64,000 nucleotides of DNA, from positions 1-64,000 of the forward strand of contig CAJULA010000012.1 in assembly GCA_910587155.1 (NCBI GenBank), in the 5' to 3' direction. Origin of the DNA: an uncultured Lachnospiraceae bacterium (lineage in GTDB: Bacteria; Bacillota; Clostridia; Lachnospirales; Lachnospiraceae). The stretch's first letter is position 1; each line of letters begins with the position of its first letter. The notes below the pieces were generated by a model. The model was not told the origin of the DNA. It searched no databases and worked only from the letters and a program-made list of their open reading frames with translations. Below are positions 42,119 through 50,848 of the stretch, piece after piece. The translations under genes and the position numbers were made by a program.

Positions 42119-43417
42119 ATGGAGAGAGACTACGAAAAGACAGCAAAAGAGATGATGGCATTTATTGAAAAAAGCCCCTGTAGTTTTCATGTGATTGCCA
42201 ACATAAAAAAAATGCTGGAAGAGCAGGGTTTTATTGAATTAAGGGAAAACGATGTCTGGAGGCCGGTATCTGGAAAGAATTATTATATTATCCGGGGAGG
42301 GGCTTCCCTGATTGCTTTCCGGATTCCTGACGGAAACAAAATCAAAGGATTTCATGGCACGGCTGCCCATAGTGATTCTCCGGCGTTTAAAATAAAGGAA
42401 AATCCGGAAATCGGTGTGGAAAAGCACTATGTTACCCTTAATACGGAAAAATATGGCGGGATGATCCTGGGCTCCTGGCTGGACCGCCCGCTGTCGGTTG
42501 CCGGCAGGGTCGTGCTGGAAGGCGCGCAGGGACTGGAGACGAGACTTGTCAATATCGACCGCGATCTGCTGGTGATCCCCGGAGTGGCGATTCATATGAA
42601 TCGGGATATCAATAAAGGGGTGGCGTATGATCCGCAGAAGGACATGCTTCCTCTGTATGGGGAAGGCGGCTCCGACTGCGTCGGCTGGCTGCTCTCTGAG
42701 ATTGCGGAGCAGGTTGGGGCAGAGCCGGAAAAAATTCTTGGCCATGATCTGTTTTTATATGTACGGGAGCAGGGGCGGATATTTGGGCGGAAAGGTGAAT
42801 TTATCCTTTCTCCCAGACTGGATGACCTGCAGTGTGTCTATGCCTGCATCAAGGCTTTTGGAGAGAATGTTTCCCCCGGATACATCAATTTCTGCGCTGT
42901 CTTTGACCATGAAGAGGTGGGCAGCAGGAGCGGGCGGGGCGCGGATTCCACCTTTCTGGAAGATACCCTCTACCGCCTCTGCAGCGGACTGGGGCTGGAA
43001 CGGACGGAATATTTGCGGATGCTTGCGGACAGCTTTCTGATTTCCACCGACAATGCCCACGCGATGCATCCTGACCATCCTGAGAAATCAGATCCTACCA
43101 ACCGGCCCTGTTTAAACGCAGGTATTGTGATCAAATATCATGGCGGCCAGAAATATACGACGGATGCCTGCTCGGCGGCACGGATGAAACGTCTCTGCCG
43201 TATGGCGGATGTACCTTTCCAGACCTTTGCCAACCGTTCCGATCTGGCGGGCGGCTCCACCCTGGGCAATCTGTCTGCCGCCCGTGTTCCGATGGAATCC
43301 GTGGATATCGGTCTGCCGCAGCTTTCGATGCATTCGGCGGTAGAGACGGCAGGAGTTCGGGACACCTGGTATCTGGAAAGTGTGCTGGGATGCTTTTTTG
43401 GCGGGCAGAGTGGCTGA
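42119..43417 (+). CDS. M18-family aminopeptidase
   Basis: A 432-aa cytosolic di-zinc aminopeptidase. Metal and active-site motifs in order: FHGTAAHSDSPAFKIK (first zinc His, ~residue 82), LSPRLDDLQCVYACI (bridging Asp), FCAVFDHEEVGSRSGRGA (catalytic Glu and zinc Glu, ~262), SFLISTDNAHAMHP (zinc Asp) and GLPQLSMHSAVET (final zinc His). This is the aspartyl aminopeptidase/ApeB group, removing acidic or neutral N-terminal residues. The start at 42119 follows GGAAGGGAG; the longer open frame upstream runs through the palindromic repeat and is not coding. Confidence 0.93.
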   Translation: MERDYEKTAKEMMAFIEKSPCSFHVIANIKKMLEEQGFIELRENDVWRPVSGKNYYIIRGGASLIAFRIPDGNKIKGFHGTAAHSDSPAFKIKENPEIGVEKHYVTLNTEKYGGMILGSWLDRPLSVAGRVVLEGAQGLETRLVNIDRDLLVIPGVAIHMNRDINKGVAYDPQKDMLPLYGEGGSDCVGWLLSEIAEQVGAEPEKILGHDLFLYVREQGRIFGRKGEFILSPRLDDLQCVYACIKAFGENVSPGYINFCAVFDHEEVGSRSGRGADSTFLEDTLYRLCSGLGLERTEYLRMLADSFLISTDNAHAMHPDHPEKSDPTNRPCLNAGIVIKYHGGQKYTTDACSAARMKRLCRMADVPFQTFANRSDLAGGSTLGNLSAARVPMESVDIGLPQLSMHSAVETAGVRDTWYLESVLGCFFGGQSG

Positions 43418-43440
43418 TCTGTTATGACATGTTTAACGGA

Positions 43441-43545
43441 TTATGGATTGCCTGACTGACCGCTACGGAATCTGGCAGGGGTAGTACCGGTCTGTTTTTT
43501 AAATACGGTAATAAAATAATTATAGTCCTGAAATCCGCACTGTCC
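43441..43545 (-). pseudogene. AraC-family regulator, last ~30 residues
   Basis: The minus strand reads GQCGFQDYNYFITVFKKQTG, TTPARFRSG and stops at 43443-43441. GFxDxNYFxxxFKKxxGxTPxxFR is the second helix-turn-helix of AraC proteins. Nothing of the rest of the gene remains. Confidence 0.6.
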
Positions 43546-43668
43546 TGCGTTGCATCCAGGAGATAAACCGGAGGTATGTTTTGCTCTTTGCGAGGGTGAT
43601 GAAGCGGAGGCAGTTTATGCATATTGTAATCTGCACAGCCTTTGGAAAGCGTAGTTGGATAAAAAAAT

Positions 43669-43797
43669 ATGAAGTTGATATTTACTGAGCAAAAGAATTT
43701 CACTGAGCAGCAGGTTCAGGATTTATTCCTGTCCGCACAATTGTTAAAGGTGGCGGAGCGGCTGGCCGGGCAAATTTCGGCGGAAGCCCGATGGTAG
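43669..43797 (+). pseudogene. GNAT acetyltransferase, N-terminal scrap
   Basis: MKLIFTEQKNFTEQQVQDLF-LS from ATG 43669 resembles the first strand and helix of GNAT proteins (LxEQVxxLFxSVGW). After LFLS the reading leaves the family and ends at TAG 43797. It runs into the flavodoxin scrap in another frame, so a deletion has joined two genes. Confidence 0.45.
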
Positions 43798-43913
43798 AGT
43801 GCGGGAAAAACATACAGACCCTGGCGCCGGGTGCGAAAGTAGCCACCGGGAAAAGGTTTGGGGCAGATACGTCAGGAAAAGCGCTTGGCGATTGGGCATC
43901 GGAGTGGATATAG
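43749..43913 (+). pseudogene. Flavodoxin, C-terminal scrap
   Basis: The frame reads GGSPMVECGKNIQTLAPGAK, VATGKRFGADTSGKALGDWA and SEWI-stop at 43911-43913. The GGS loop, LAPGAxVxxGKRF and the final Ala-Trp helix are typical of the end of clostridial flavodoxins. The FMN phosphate loop and first ~100 residues are missing. Confidence 0.5.
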
Positions 43914-43960
43914 AAAGATGAGAGGCAATAGCTTTGCAGAGCCTCAGTAATATGGTTATC

Positions 43961-44000
43961 AAAAAAGCAACCTAACTTTGGTCGGTGCGGTTGCTTTTTT
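43961..44000 (+). terminator. Terminator-like hairpin
   Basis: AAAAAAGCAACC (43961-43972) and GGTTGCTTTTTT (43989-44000) form a 12-bp stem with a T-run. It probably ended the now broken flavodoxin gene. Confidence 0.75.
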
Positions 44001-44156
44001 GATGTCTTTTCGAACGATTTCAAAGAAATAAAAACGAAAATCTATATCCCTTCCCGCGGATATCTGTTACTATAGAAAATAAGAAGATAGCCGCACTGTG
44101 CATGGAACGAAAAGCGGAGAGAAGCTGTGGAACTTAAAATAAGGAGGATGTTATCT

Positions 44157-45023
44157 ATGTTAGTTACGTTAAAAGAAATTTTAAAAATCGCGGAAGAAAA
44201 AAAGATTGCGGTAGGCGCGTTCAACACACCCAATCTGGAAAGCCTGCTGGCTATTCTGGAGGCGGCGGAAGAACTGCAGCTTCCGGTCATCATTCAGGCA
44301 GCGCAGTGCCATGAAGTGTTTGTTCCCGTGTCAGTGATCGGGCCGGTGATGATTGCCCGGGCCAAAGAAGCGTCAGTGCCCGTTTGCGTACACCTCGATC
44401 ACGGCGAAACCCTTGATTATGTGCAGAAAGTACTCGACATTGGATTTACCGGCGTTATGTTTGACGGCTCCACCATGCCCTATGAGGAAAACGTGGCGCA
44501 TGTGAAGAAGGCAGTGGAGATGGCGGCAAAGACCGGAGCATCCGTAGAGGCGGAGCTGGGTTCCATGGGACGCAGGGAGTCCGGCGCGGGGGATGGCGCA
44601 GGAGACGGGGATGACACTAAGATTTATACTGATCCCGTGCAGGCAAAGGAGTTTGTAAAGGAGACAGGCATTGATGCGCTGGCTTGTTCTTTCGGGACGA
44701 CGCATGGCATCTATCTGACGGAGCCCAGACTGGATTTTTCCGTCGTGGAACAGGTGAGAAAAGAGACAGAGGGTATGCCGGTAGTTATGCATGGAGGCTC
44801 CGGTGTCAGCAGTGAGGATTTCCGCAAAGCAGTGGCAGCAGGTGTGCGGAAGATCAACTATTTTACGTATATGGACAAGGCCGCGGGTACGGCCCTGGCA
44901 GAATACGTGGCAGGCGTGGAAGAGGGTATGCCGGTATTTTTCACGGAAGCTGCGCTCAGGGCAGGCGCTGCCATGAAGGAGAATATCAAGGAGGCCATGA
45001 AAGTCTTTGCCAATATAGAGTAA
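44157..45023 (+). CDS. Class II (zinc) ketose-bisphosphate aldolase
   Basis: A 288-aa aldolase of the FbaA/GatY/KbaY family, cleaving a ketose 1-phosphate or 1,6-bisphosphate to DHAP and an aldehyde. Zinc and active-site segments: VCVHLDHGETLDYVQKVL (~residues 78-95), SVEAELGSMGRRES (~132-145), CSFGTTHGIYLTEPRLD and PVVMHGGSGVSSEDF (~207-221). The Gly/Asp-rich insert GAGDGAGDGDD after the LGSMG motif is where this family varies with substrate. ATG 44157 is chosen since AAGGAGG is ten bases upstream. It opens a four-gene set with an isomerase, a FGGY kinase and an aldo/keto reductase, so a sugar other than fructose is likely. Confidence 0.9.
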   Translation: MLVTLKEILKIAEEKKIAVGAFNTPNLESLLAILEAAEELQLPVIIQAAQCHEVFVPVSVIGPVMIARAKEASVPVCVHLDHGETLDYVQKVLDIGFTGVMFDGSTMPYEENVAHVKKAVEMAAKTGASVEAELGSMGRRESGAGDGAGDGDDTKIYTDPVQAKEFVKETGIDALACSFGTTHGIYLTEPRLDFSVVEQVRKETEGMPVVMHGGSGVSSEDFRKAVAAGVRKINYFTYMDKAAGTALAEYVAGVEEGMPVFFTEAALRAGAAMKENIKEAMKVFANIE

Positions 45024-45045
45024 TGTGGGATGGGGGTTATCAAAG

Positions 45046-46452
45046 ATGAGCAGGAAGATGACATTTGCGCTCTGTTTCTGCAACAGAGGATTTATGCCGG
45101 GGGAACTGATTTACGGCGCAAGAGAAGATATGATCAAAGCGGTTACGGATGCGGGATATGACTATATCGCCATGGACGCAGGGCTGACCCGCTATGGTGG
45201 TGTGGAAACGAGAGAAGAGGGCAGGATGTATGCCGCGTGGCTGAAAGAACACGAAGGGGCGTACGATGGTGTGATTTTTTCCATGCCGATTTTCGCCGAT
45301 GAAAACGGCGCCATCACCGCCCTGCAGGATGCCGGGGTGCCGATTCTTATGCAGGCCTACCCGGATGAGATCGGCAAGATGGATTTTGCCCACAGAAGGG
45401 ACGCGTACTGCGGAAAATTTTCCGTCACGGATGTGTTCACCCAGTATCAGGTGCCGTTTACGGTCATGAAGCCTCATGTCGTACATCCTCGTTCGGAGGC
45501 GTTTGCACAAAATCTGCGGGATTTCGCCGCCGTATGCCGTGTGGTAAATGGAATGAAGCGGTTTAACGTGGGATGCATCGGCGCCCGTACCACGGCCTTT
45601 AAGACAGTGCGCTTTGATGAGATCACGCTGCAGAAATATGGCATCAATGTAGAATCCTTCGATCTGTCGGAGCTGTTCTTCAAGGTGGGGAAGAAGGCGG
45701 ATGATGACGTTGCGGTACTGGAAAAGCTGCAACGCCTTCAGTCCTATACGGACTGTTCCGGGGTGCCCCAAAACAATATGCTGACACTGGCAAAGGTATC
45801 GGCAGTGCTGGATGAGTACATAGAAGCATACAGCCTGGACGCGCTGACGCTGCGGTGCTGGAATGAGATGGAGGAGGTACTGCGCATCTGTCCGTGTGTG
45901 CTGCTGAGCGAACTGAACGATCGGGGAATCGTGGCTTCCTGCGAGATTGATATGTGTTCGGCACTGACCATGCGTGCCATGAACCTGGCAAGTGAGAAGC
46001 CAACGGCGGTACTGGACTGGAATAATAACTATGGGGAAGAGGAAAATAAGGTGATCCTTTTCCACTGCGGCCCGGTGGCGCAGAGTCTGATGAGTGGGAA
46101 AGGGACCGTGACAGAGCATAAGATGTTTGCCAAAGGCGATCCCGGCAGCGGCTGGGGAAGCAACGAAGGCAGAATCCGTCCGTTTGCCATGACATTTTCC
46201 AACTGCCAGACAAGGGACGGGAGGATAATTGTTTACGCCAGTGAGGGCAGATTTACGGAAGATGTGATTGAGGAAGGCTTCTTTGGCTGCGGCGGCGTGG
46301 CGGAGATTCCGGATCTGCAGGATAAGCTGATCCGTCTGGCAAGAGGCGGCTTCAAGCATCATACATCCGTCGGCGTGGGGCATATGAAGGCGATATTACA
46401 GGAGGCTTTTACCACGTATCTTGGATATGACTGGGTGGATATTGATGCGTGA
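45046..46452 (+). CDS. L-fucose/L-arabinose isomerase-family protein
   Basis: A 468-aa sugar isomerase-like protein, 22 bases after the aldolase. The N-terminal Rossmann-like domain has AKAVTDAGYDYIAMDAGLT-type elements and YDGVIFSMPIFADENG; the central part VGCIGARTTAFKTVRFDE (~residues 180-197) and LTLRCWNEMEEVL then SELNDRGIVASCEIDMCSAL (~275-310, the metal-binding Glu/Asp region) match the FucI/AraA superfamily; FHCGPVAQSLMSG and HHTSVGVGHMKAIL hold the C-terminal His. It should interconvert an aldose and ketose. It is shorter than true FucI (~590), closer to the general isomerase subgroup, so the substrate cannot be read from sequence. Confidence 0.8.
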   Translation: MSRKMTFALCFCNRGFMPGELIYGAREDMIKAVTDAGYDYIAMDAGLTRYGGVETREEGRMYAAWLKEHEGAYDGVIFSMPIFADENGAITALQDAGVPILMQAYPDEIGKMDFAHRRDAYCGKFSVTDVFTQYQVPFTVMKPHVVHPRSEAFAQNLRDFAAVCRVVNGMKRFNVGCIGARTTAFKTVRFDEITLQKYGINVESFDLSELFFKVGKKADDDVAVLEKLQRLQSYTDCSGVPQNNMLTLAKVSAVLDEYIEAYSLDALTLRCWNEMEEVLRICPCVLLSELNDRGIVASCEIDMCSALTMRAMNLASEKPTAVLDWNNNYGEEENKVILFHCGPVAQSLMSGKGTVTEHKMFAKGDPGSGWGSNEGRIRPFAMTFSNCQTRDGRIIVYASEGRFTEDVIEEGFFGCGGVAEIPDLQDKLIRLARGGFKHHTSVGVGHMKAILQEAFTTYLGYDWVDIDA

Positions 46453-46539
46453 GGATCTCAGAGACGGCCGGAGAGGAGAGATACACGGTGGCCGGGGCGT
46501 GCTGCTCCGGCCGGGATTTGAGGATTGTGGGAGGATAAG

Positions 46540-48021
46540 ATGAAGACTGCAGGACTGGATATCGGGACGACGGGCTGTAAACTGACGGTGTTTGATGAAA
46601 ACGGTACTTATCTGGGCAAGGCATACCGGGATTATCCTGTCAGAAGAGACAGGGGAGAGCATGAGGTGGATGCGCAGGCGATACTGGATATGGTGTGGCA
46701 GGTGATCAAAGAGATGGCACAGGTCTGTCCGGATATTGCCGGTATCGGCGTCACCAGCTTCGGAGAGACTTTCGTGGCCACGGACGGAGCAGGGTGCGCC
46801 CTGTACCCGGCCATGCTCTACACCGATCCCAGAGGCAGAAAGGAGCGGGAACTGCTCACGGAAAAACTGGGCAGGGAACGGATTCTGCACATAACAGGGG
46901 TAGACCCCCATGAGATGTACAGTATTTCCAAGATGATGTGGCTGAAAGAAAACGAGCCGGCGGTGTATGCCGAAGCAAAGCATTTCTTTCTGATCGAAGA
47001 CTATGTGGTATTTCATCTGACCGGCCAGGCGCAGATTGATTATTCTCTGGCGGCCCGCACTCAGGCGTTTGACATTACGAAGCTGGACTGGAGTGATGAA
47101 ATCCTGCAGCAGGCAGGGATCGGGAAAACGCTTATGTCCAGACCAGTGCCCATCGGTACGCCTGCAGGCAAAATACTCCCGGAAGTGTCAGAAAAAACAG
47201 GACTCTCACCGGATACGCTGGTCGTATCCATCGGACATGACCAGGTGGCGGCAGCGATCGGGGCAGGGGTTTTTACTTCGGATAAGGCAGTGGACGGTGC
47301 AGGCACGGTACAGTGTATGACGCCGGTTTATGACGCTCTGCCTGATCTGGATGCCATGAGCCGGGGAAAGTTTGCCGTAGTTCCCTATGTGATGGGAAAA
47401 TACGTCTGCTATGCTTTTTCCCATACCGGCGGTGCCCTGATGCAGTGGTGCACGGATACCCTGGCCAAAAAGGAAAAAGAACTGGCGGCGCAGGAAGGAA
47501 TTTCCGTCTATGATTATCTGGAACGGGGGTATCAGGGGCCTACAGGCCTGCTTGTGCTGCCTCATTTTGCCGGGGCTGCCACGCCCTATATGGACAGCGG
47601 TTCCAAAGGCGCCATTCTGGGCCTGGATATGAGCGTGACGACAAAGCAGCTTTACCATGCCTGTATGGAGGGCGTTGTCTATGAAATGCTGACCAATCTG
47701 GAATATCTGCGGCAGTCGGATCTTTCCTTTACCATGCTTCATGCCACGGGCGGCGGCGCCAGATCCGAGATTTGGATGCAGATGAAGGCCGATATGCTGC
47801 ATGTCCCGATTACCGCGCTGGCTACGTCCGATGCGGGTACGGTAGGCAGCGCCATGCTCACCGGCATCGCCGTCGGCATATTCCGTGATCTGGAAGATGC
47901 CGCCGCGCATATGGTGGAAAAGACAAAGGTGTATGAGCCCAGGACAGAGATGTATGAGAAGTATCAGCGCATTTACGAACGGTATCGAAAGGTGTATGAG
48001 AGTGTGAGAGAGCTGGTATAG
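46540..48021 (+). CDS. FGGY-family carbohydrate kinase
   Basis: A 493-aa ATP-dependent sugar kinase related to xylulokinase. The ATPase phosphate-1 loop is AGLDIGTTGCKLTVFDENG (residues 4-22), then GVTSFGETFVATDGAG (substrate Asp region), ISKMMWLKENEPAVY, HFFLIEDYVVFHLTG, GHDQVAAAIGAGVF (catalytic Asp, ~235) and the adenosine site HATGGGARSEIWMQMKADM (~408-426) with SDAGTVGSAMLTGIAVG. It would phosphorylate the ketose made by the isomerase, supplying the aldolase. GGGAGG precedes ATG 46540. A GGCCGG/CCGGCC hairpin lies at ~46491-46514 in the gap after the isomerase gene. Confidence 0.93.
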   Translation: MKTAGLDIGTTGCKLTVFDENGTYLGKAYRDYPVRRDRGEHEVDAQAILDMVWQVIKEMAQVCPDIAGIGVTSFGETFVATDGAGCALYPAMLYTDPRGRKERELLTEKLGRERILHITGVDPHEMYSISKMMWLKENEPAVYAEAKHFFLIEDYVVFHLTGQAQIDYSLAARTQAFDITKLDWSDEILQQAGIGKTLMSRPVPIGTPAGKILPEVSEKTGLSPDTLVVSIGHDQVAAAIGAGVFTSDKAVDGAGTVQCMTPVYDALPDLDAMSRGKFAVVPYVMGKYVCYAFSHTGGALMQWCTDTLAKKEKELAAQEGISVYDYLERGYQGPTGLLVLPHFAGAATPYMDSGSKGAILGLDMSVTTKQLYHACMEGVVYEMLTNLEYLRQSDLSFTMLHATGGGARSEIWMQMKADMLHVPITALATSDAGTVGSAMLTGIAVGIFRDLEDAAAHMVEKTKVYEPRTEMYEKYQRIYERYRKVYESVRELV

Positions 48022-48077
48022 TGTAACATTGCGGTGTCTGCCTCATAAGCCTGCCATTGACAGAAAGGAAAAGAGCC

Positions 48078-49046
48078 ATGGAATATGCACAGATTCCCTA
48101 TGTGAAAAAAAGAGTGTCCCGTATCTTTTACGGGACGGCGAATCCGCCTTTTTCCACGCAGGGAGAGGGGAATGTACTTTTGGACGGGATGTTTGCGCTG
48201 GGGATTAACGCTTTTGATACCGCCAGGGTGTATGGCCTGGCGGAACAGGCGCTGGGGAAGTGGATGGATGAGAGGGGACTGCGGGATCAGGTAGTTATCC
48301 TGGGCAAGTGCGCGCATCCTGATCCGGACTGGACGAAGCGGCTGAATGAAAAAGAAATTCGGGCGGATTTTCAGGTATCAGCGGAAAACCTGCGGTCGGA
48401 TTATATTGACATCTATCTGGCACACCGGGATGATCCGCAGGTGGCAGCCGGGGATGTGGTGGAAATTTTTAATGCGCTCCATGCGGAAGGAAAAATCGGG
48501 GCGTTCGGAGGCTCTAACTGGTCGCATCGGCGGATTGAGGAGGCAAATGAATATGCCTATCAGCATAGTATGATTCCGTTTACGGTGTCCAGTCCCAATT
48601 TTGGACTGGCCGAGCAGGTGCGGGATATGTGGGGCGGAGGCGGCCTTTGCATCTCCGGACCTGTCCAGAGGCAGGCGCGCGACTGGTATGAGAGGACTGG
48701 TATGCCGGTGATTGCCTATTCCGGCCTGGGCAGGGGACTTTTTTCCGGGAGAGTGAAAAGCGCGCAGCCTGAGCGTGCCGGGGAAGTGATGGATGATTTT
48801 GCCATGAAAGGCTATGCCTGTGCGGATAATTTTGAGCGCCTGCGGCGGTGTGAGGAAATGGCGGCAAAATATGGCTGCAGTGTACCACAGATGGCCATGG
48901 CGTGGCTGTTTGGCCAGCGTCTGAATACGTTTGCCGTGGTGAGCACTGCGAAACCGGAACGGATGGAAGAAAATATCGCGGCACTGGATCTTAGGCCGGA
49001 GGAGCGGGTGCTCCGCTATCTGGATCTGGAGGAGAGTGATCTTTAA
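48078..49046 (+). CDS. Aldo/keto reductase
   Basis: A 322-aa NAD(P)H-dependent reductase with the TIM-barrel catalytic tetrad: Asp and Tyr in FDTARVYGLAEQALGKW (~residues 47-63), Lys in VVILGKCAH and His in IYLAHRDDP. The C-terminal VVSTAKPERMEENIAAL is the cofactor-binding end. It lies last in the sugar cluster, 56 bases after the kinase, and could reduce the aldehyde released by the aldolase (for instance lactaldehyde or glycolaldehyde) or oxidise the starting sugar. ATG 48078 has AAAGGA upstream; the upstream in-frame ATG at 48057 lacks one. Confidence 0.9.
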   Translation: MEYAQIPYVKKRVSRIFYGTANPPFSTQGEGNVLLDGMFALGINAFDTARVYGLAEQALGKWMDERGLRDQVVILGKCAHPDPDWTKRLNEKEIRADFQVSAENLRSDYIDIYLAHRDDPQVAAGDVVEIFNALHAEGKIGAFGGSNWSHRRIEEANEYAYQHSMIPFTVSSPNFGLAEQVRDMWGGGGLCISGPVQRQARDWYERTGMPVIAYSGLGRGLFSGRVKSAQPERAGEVMDDFAMKGYACADNFERLRRCEEMAAKYGCSVPQMAMAWLFGQRLNTFAVVSTAKPERMEENIAALDLRPEERVLRYLDLEESDL

Positions 49047-49067
49047 TCAGCGCTTCCTTAACTGATT
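49045..49067 (+). repeat. Dispersed palindromic repeat, copy 5 (partial)
   Basis: AATCAGCGCTTCCTTA, starting right at the stop of the aldo/keto reductase, matches the right arm of the other copies with one change (GCGC for GCAC). CTGATT follows, so a short hairpin can still form between the convergent genes. Confidence 0.5.
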
Positions 49068-49748
49068 TTACAGAAAATCCACCGAGACGACCTGATCGGA
49101 CTTCATCAGTGTCTGATAGATTTCCGTTCGTTCCATCCCTCTTTTTGTATAGAGTACCATATGTACGGAGACGCCTTCACCGGGGATTTTGGATTCCCCG
49201 ATTTCCACCGAATCAATGACAATGCCCGTATCTCTCAGATTCTGCAGAATGTCGTGCAGATGATGACTGTCTTCCAGATTGACAAATACATTGCAGTAGC
49301 GGGAATGCCTGGTGGCAAAACGCTCTACAAAAGGCAGGATATGGAGGGAAAGCATCATCATGACCGTGATCAGTATGCCGCCTTCGATAAAACCGATGCC
49401 GACGGCGAGACCGATACAGGCGCTTGCCCAGAGGGTGGCGGCGGTGGTCAGTCCCCGTACACGGTGGCGGGAGATGATGATCGTCCCCACACCGATAAAG
49501 CCCACACCGCTGATGACCTGTGCCGCCAGACGATTCATATTGGCCAGACCCGGGAAATTAACCTGGATATACTGTTCTGTCAGCATGACCAGTGTGGCGC
49601 CAAGACAGACGACCGTGATCGTCTTTGTGCCCGCACCCCGGTGTTTCATACCTCTGTCAAGACCGATCAGACCGCCCAGCAAGGTGGCGATGATGACACG
49701 GATCAGTATATTTTTGATATTCCATGCGGCAAAACTTCCCGGTATCAT
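49068..49748 (-). CDS. MgtC/SapB-family membrane protein
   Basis: A 226-aa inner-membrane protein. The family block LIRVIIATLLGGLIGLDRGM (residues ~14-33), TITVVCLGATLVMLTEQYI and VISGVGFIGVGTIIIS-RHRVRGLTTAATLW is complete, giving about four to five helices, followed by a soluble ACT-like C-terminal domain (YCNVFVNLEDSHHLHDILQN, IVIDSVEIGES). MgtC proteins modulate ATP synthase and magnesium or phosphate homeostasis in some pathogens, but most commensal homologues are uncharacterised. It is monocistronic, convergent to the sugar cluster. Confidence 0.9.
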   Translation of the reverse strand: MIPGSFAAWNIKNILIRVIIATLLGGLIGLDRGMKHRGAGTKTITVVCLGATLVMLTEQYIQVNFPGLANMNRLAAQVISGVGFIGVGTIIISRHRVRGLTTAATLWASACIGLAVGIGFIEGGILITVMMMLSLHILPFVERFATRHSRYCNVFVNLEDSHHLHDILQNLRDTGIVIDSVEIGESKIPGEGVSVHMVLYTKRGMERTEIYQTLMKSDQVVSVDFL

Positions 49749-50079
49749 ACGTATTCTCCTGTTTGTGGTTGCTTCGTATCTTTTCTTTCAAAATGATTGC
49801 CACTTTTCTGTAATAATCAAAGTATACAGGAAAAATGGGGCTTATTCAATAAAAAGTCAGCCATAAGTTTTTTCTTTCCTATCGAACGGTTTTTAATATC
49901 ATTTCTTCAGATTTCGTACGATTTTATTGATTTTATTTCCCAAATTGCATATAATAAGAATAATCTATATAAACGGCACTAAATTCTTGCCCTCAGAGCA
50001 CTTTGATCCATATGCCGTTTATTATACTTTTCCGGCAATTTTTAAATACTGGATATATAAATAAAAGGAGGATTTAGTC
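49749..50079 (+). promoter_or_regulatory. Promoter and leader hairpin of the toxin-antitoxin pair
   Basis: TTGATT (49927-49932), 17 bases, TATAAT (49950-49955) give a good sigma-A promoter. In the ~120-base leader AAACGGCA (49971-49978) pairs with TGCCGTTT (50013-50020). AAAGGAGG stands before ATG 50080. The palindromic leader could be an operator or an RNA hairpin. The 49749-49920 part shows nothing else. Confidence 0.6.
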
Positions 50080-50307
50080 ATGGTTGTTACAGCGACAGAA
50101 TTTAAAGCTAATTTCGGTAAGTACCTTGAATTAATTGCCAAGGAAGACGTCTTTATTACTCGCAATGGAAAAACGGTTGCTAAAGTTGTAAATCCCCAGA
50201 TTTCTGCTGTGGATTCCCTGCGAGGAATGCTTGGTGATATTTCTTCTGATATAGATATGGATTCTTTGCGTGAGGAGCGTCTGTTAAAATATGAAAATAA
50301 TGTGTGA
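50080..50307 (+). CDS. Type II antitoxin, Phd/YefM family
   Basis: A 75-aa protein with the Phd/YefM N-terminal DNA-binding fold: VVTATEFKANFGKYLELIAK (residues 2-21) and VFITRNGKTVAKVVNP (23-39), followed by a variable helical C-terminus that should wrap the toxin (SLREERLLKYENNV). It would neutralise the adjacent PIN-domain toxin and repress its own promoter. Its last 17 bases overlap the toxin start, the usual coupling. All expected parts are present. Confidence 0.92.
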   Translation: MVVTATEFKANFGKYLELIAKEDVFITRNGKTVAKVVNPQISAVDSLRGMLGDISSDIDMDSLREERLLKYENNV

Positions 50308-50704
50308 TACGAATGTAATCATTGATGTATTATTGGAAAGAGAAGCTTTTACAGAGGACTCTTACAGGGTTCTGAAGTTTTGTGAAGAACACAAAATAGA
50401 CGGTTTTGTATCAGCATCTTCTGTTACCGACATCTACTATCTTGTAAGAAAATATACCCATAGCACTGATGTGGCATATAAGGCAGTTGGAAAACTTTTG
50501 GAGATTGTCAAAGTATGCAGTGTTACTAATAATGATGTTCTGATTGCATTGCAGAAACGGGCAAAGGATTTTGAGGATTGTCTTGTTGCTACTTGCGCCA
50601 AATCTATACGTTGTGATTGTATTGTCACCCGAAACAAAAGAGATTTTGAAGGCCTGGGTATTCCTGTGTTTACCCCAACAGAAATTCTTTTGCAAATCAT
50701 GTAA
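50291..50704 (+). CDS. PIN-domain ribonuclease toxin, VapC-like
   Basis: A 137-aa PIN nuclease. Acidic residues: Asp6 in IMCDTNVIIDVLLE, Glu near residue 38, and Asp in DFEDCLVATCAKS (~96-99) with IVTRNKRDFEGLGIPVFTPT (the C-terminal TxNxxDF motif). It should cleave a specific RNA (in known VapCs, initiator tRNA or 23S rRNA). It pairs with a Phd/YefM-type antitoxin instead of classic VapB, a known alternative. The pair marks the start of an accessory stretch before the DUF1266 and ATPase-TPR genes. Confidence 0.92.
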   Translation: MKIMCDTNVIIDVLLEREAFTEDSYRVLKFCEEHKIDGFVSASSVTDIYYLVRKYTHSTDVAYKAVGKLLEIVKVCSVTNNDVLIALQKRAKDFEDCLVATCAKSIRCDCIVTRNKRDFEGLGIPVFTPTEILLQIM

Positions 50705-50848
50705 TATATATTTCGCGGAAGCTTTCCTGTCGTCCGGTTGTAAACTGGGATTATGGCTGCCATAATTTTTGTGTTTTATGCCTATCTGGTTTTCTCCATT
50801 TATGATAAAATAATAACAGCTTTGACATTTGAAAAGGGGGAAGGGTAT

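Noticed and set aside
48021..48077. Start of the aldo/keto reductase at 48057
   Set aside because: The in-frame codon at 48057 lacks a ribosome site; AAAGGA precedes ATG 48078 and the protein then begins as expected.
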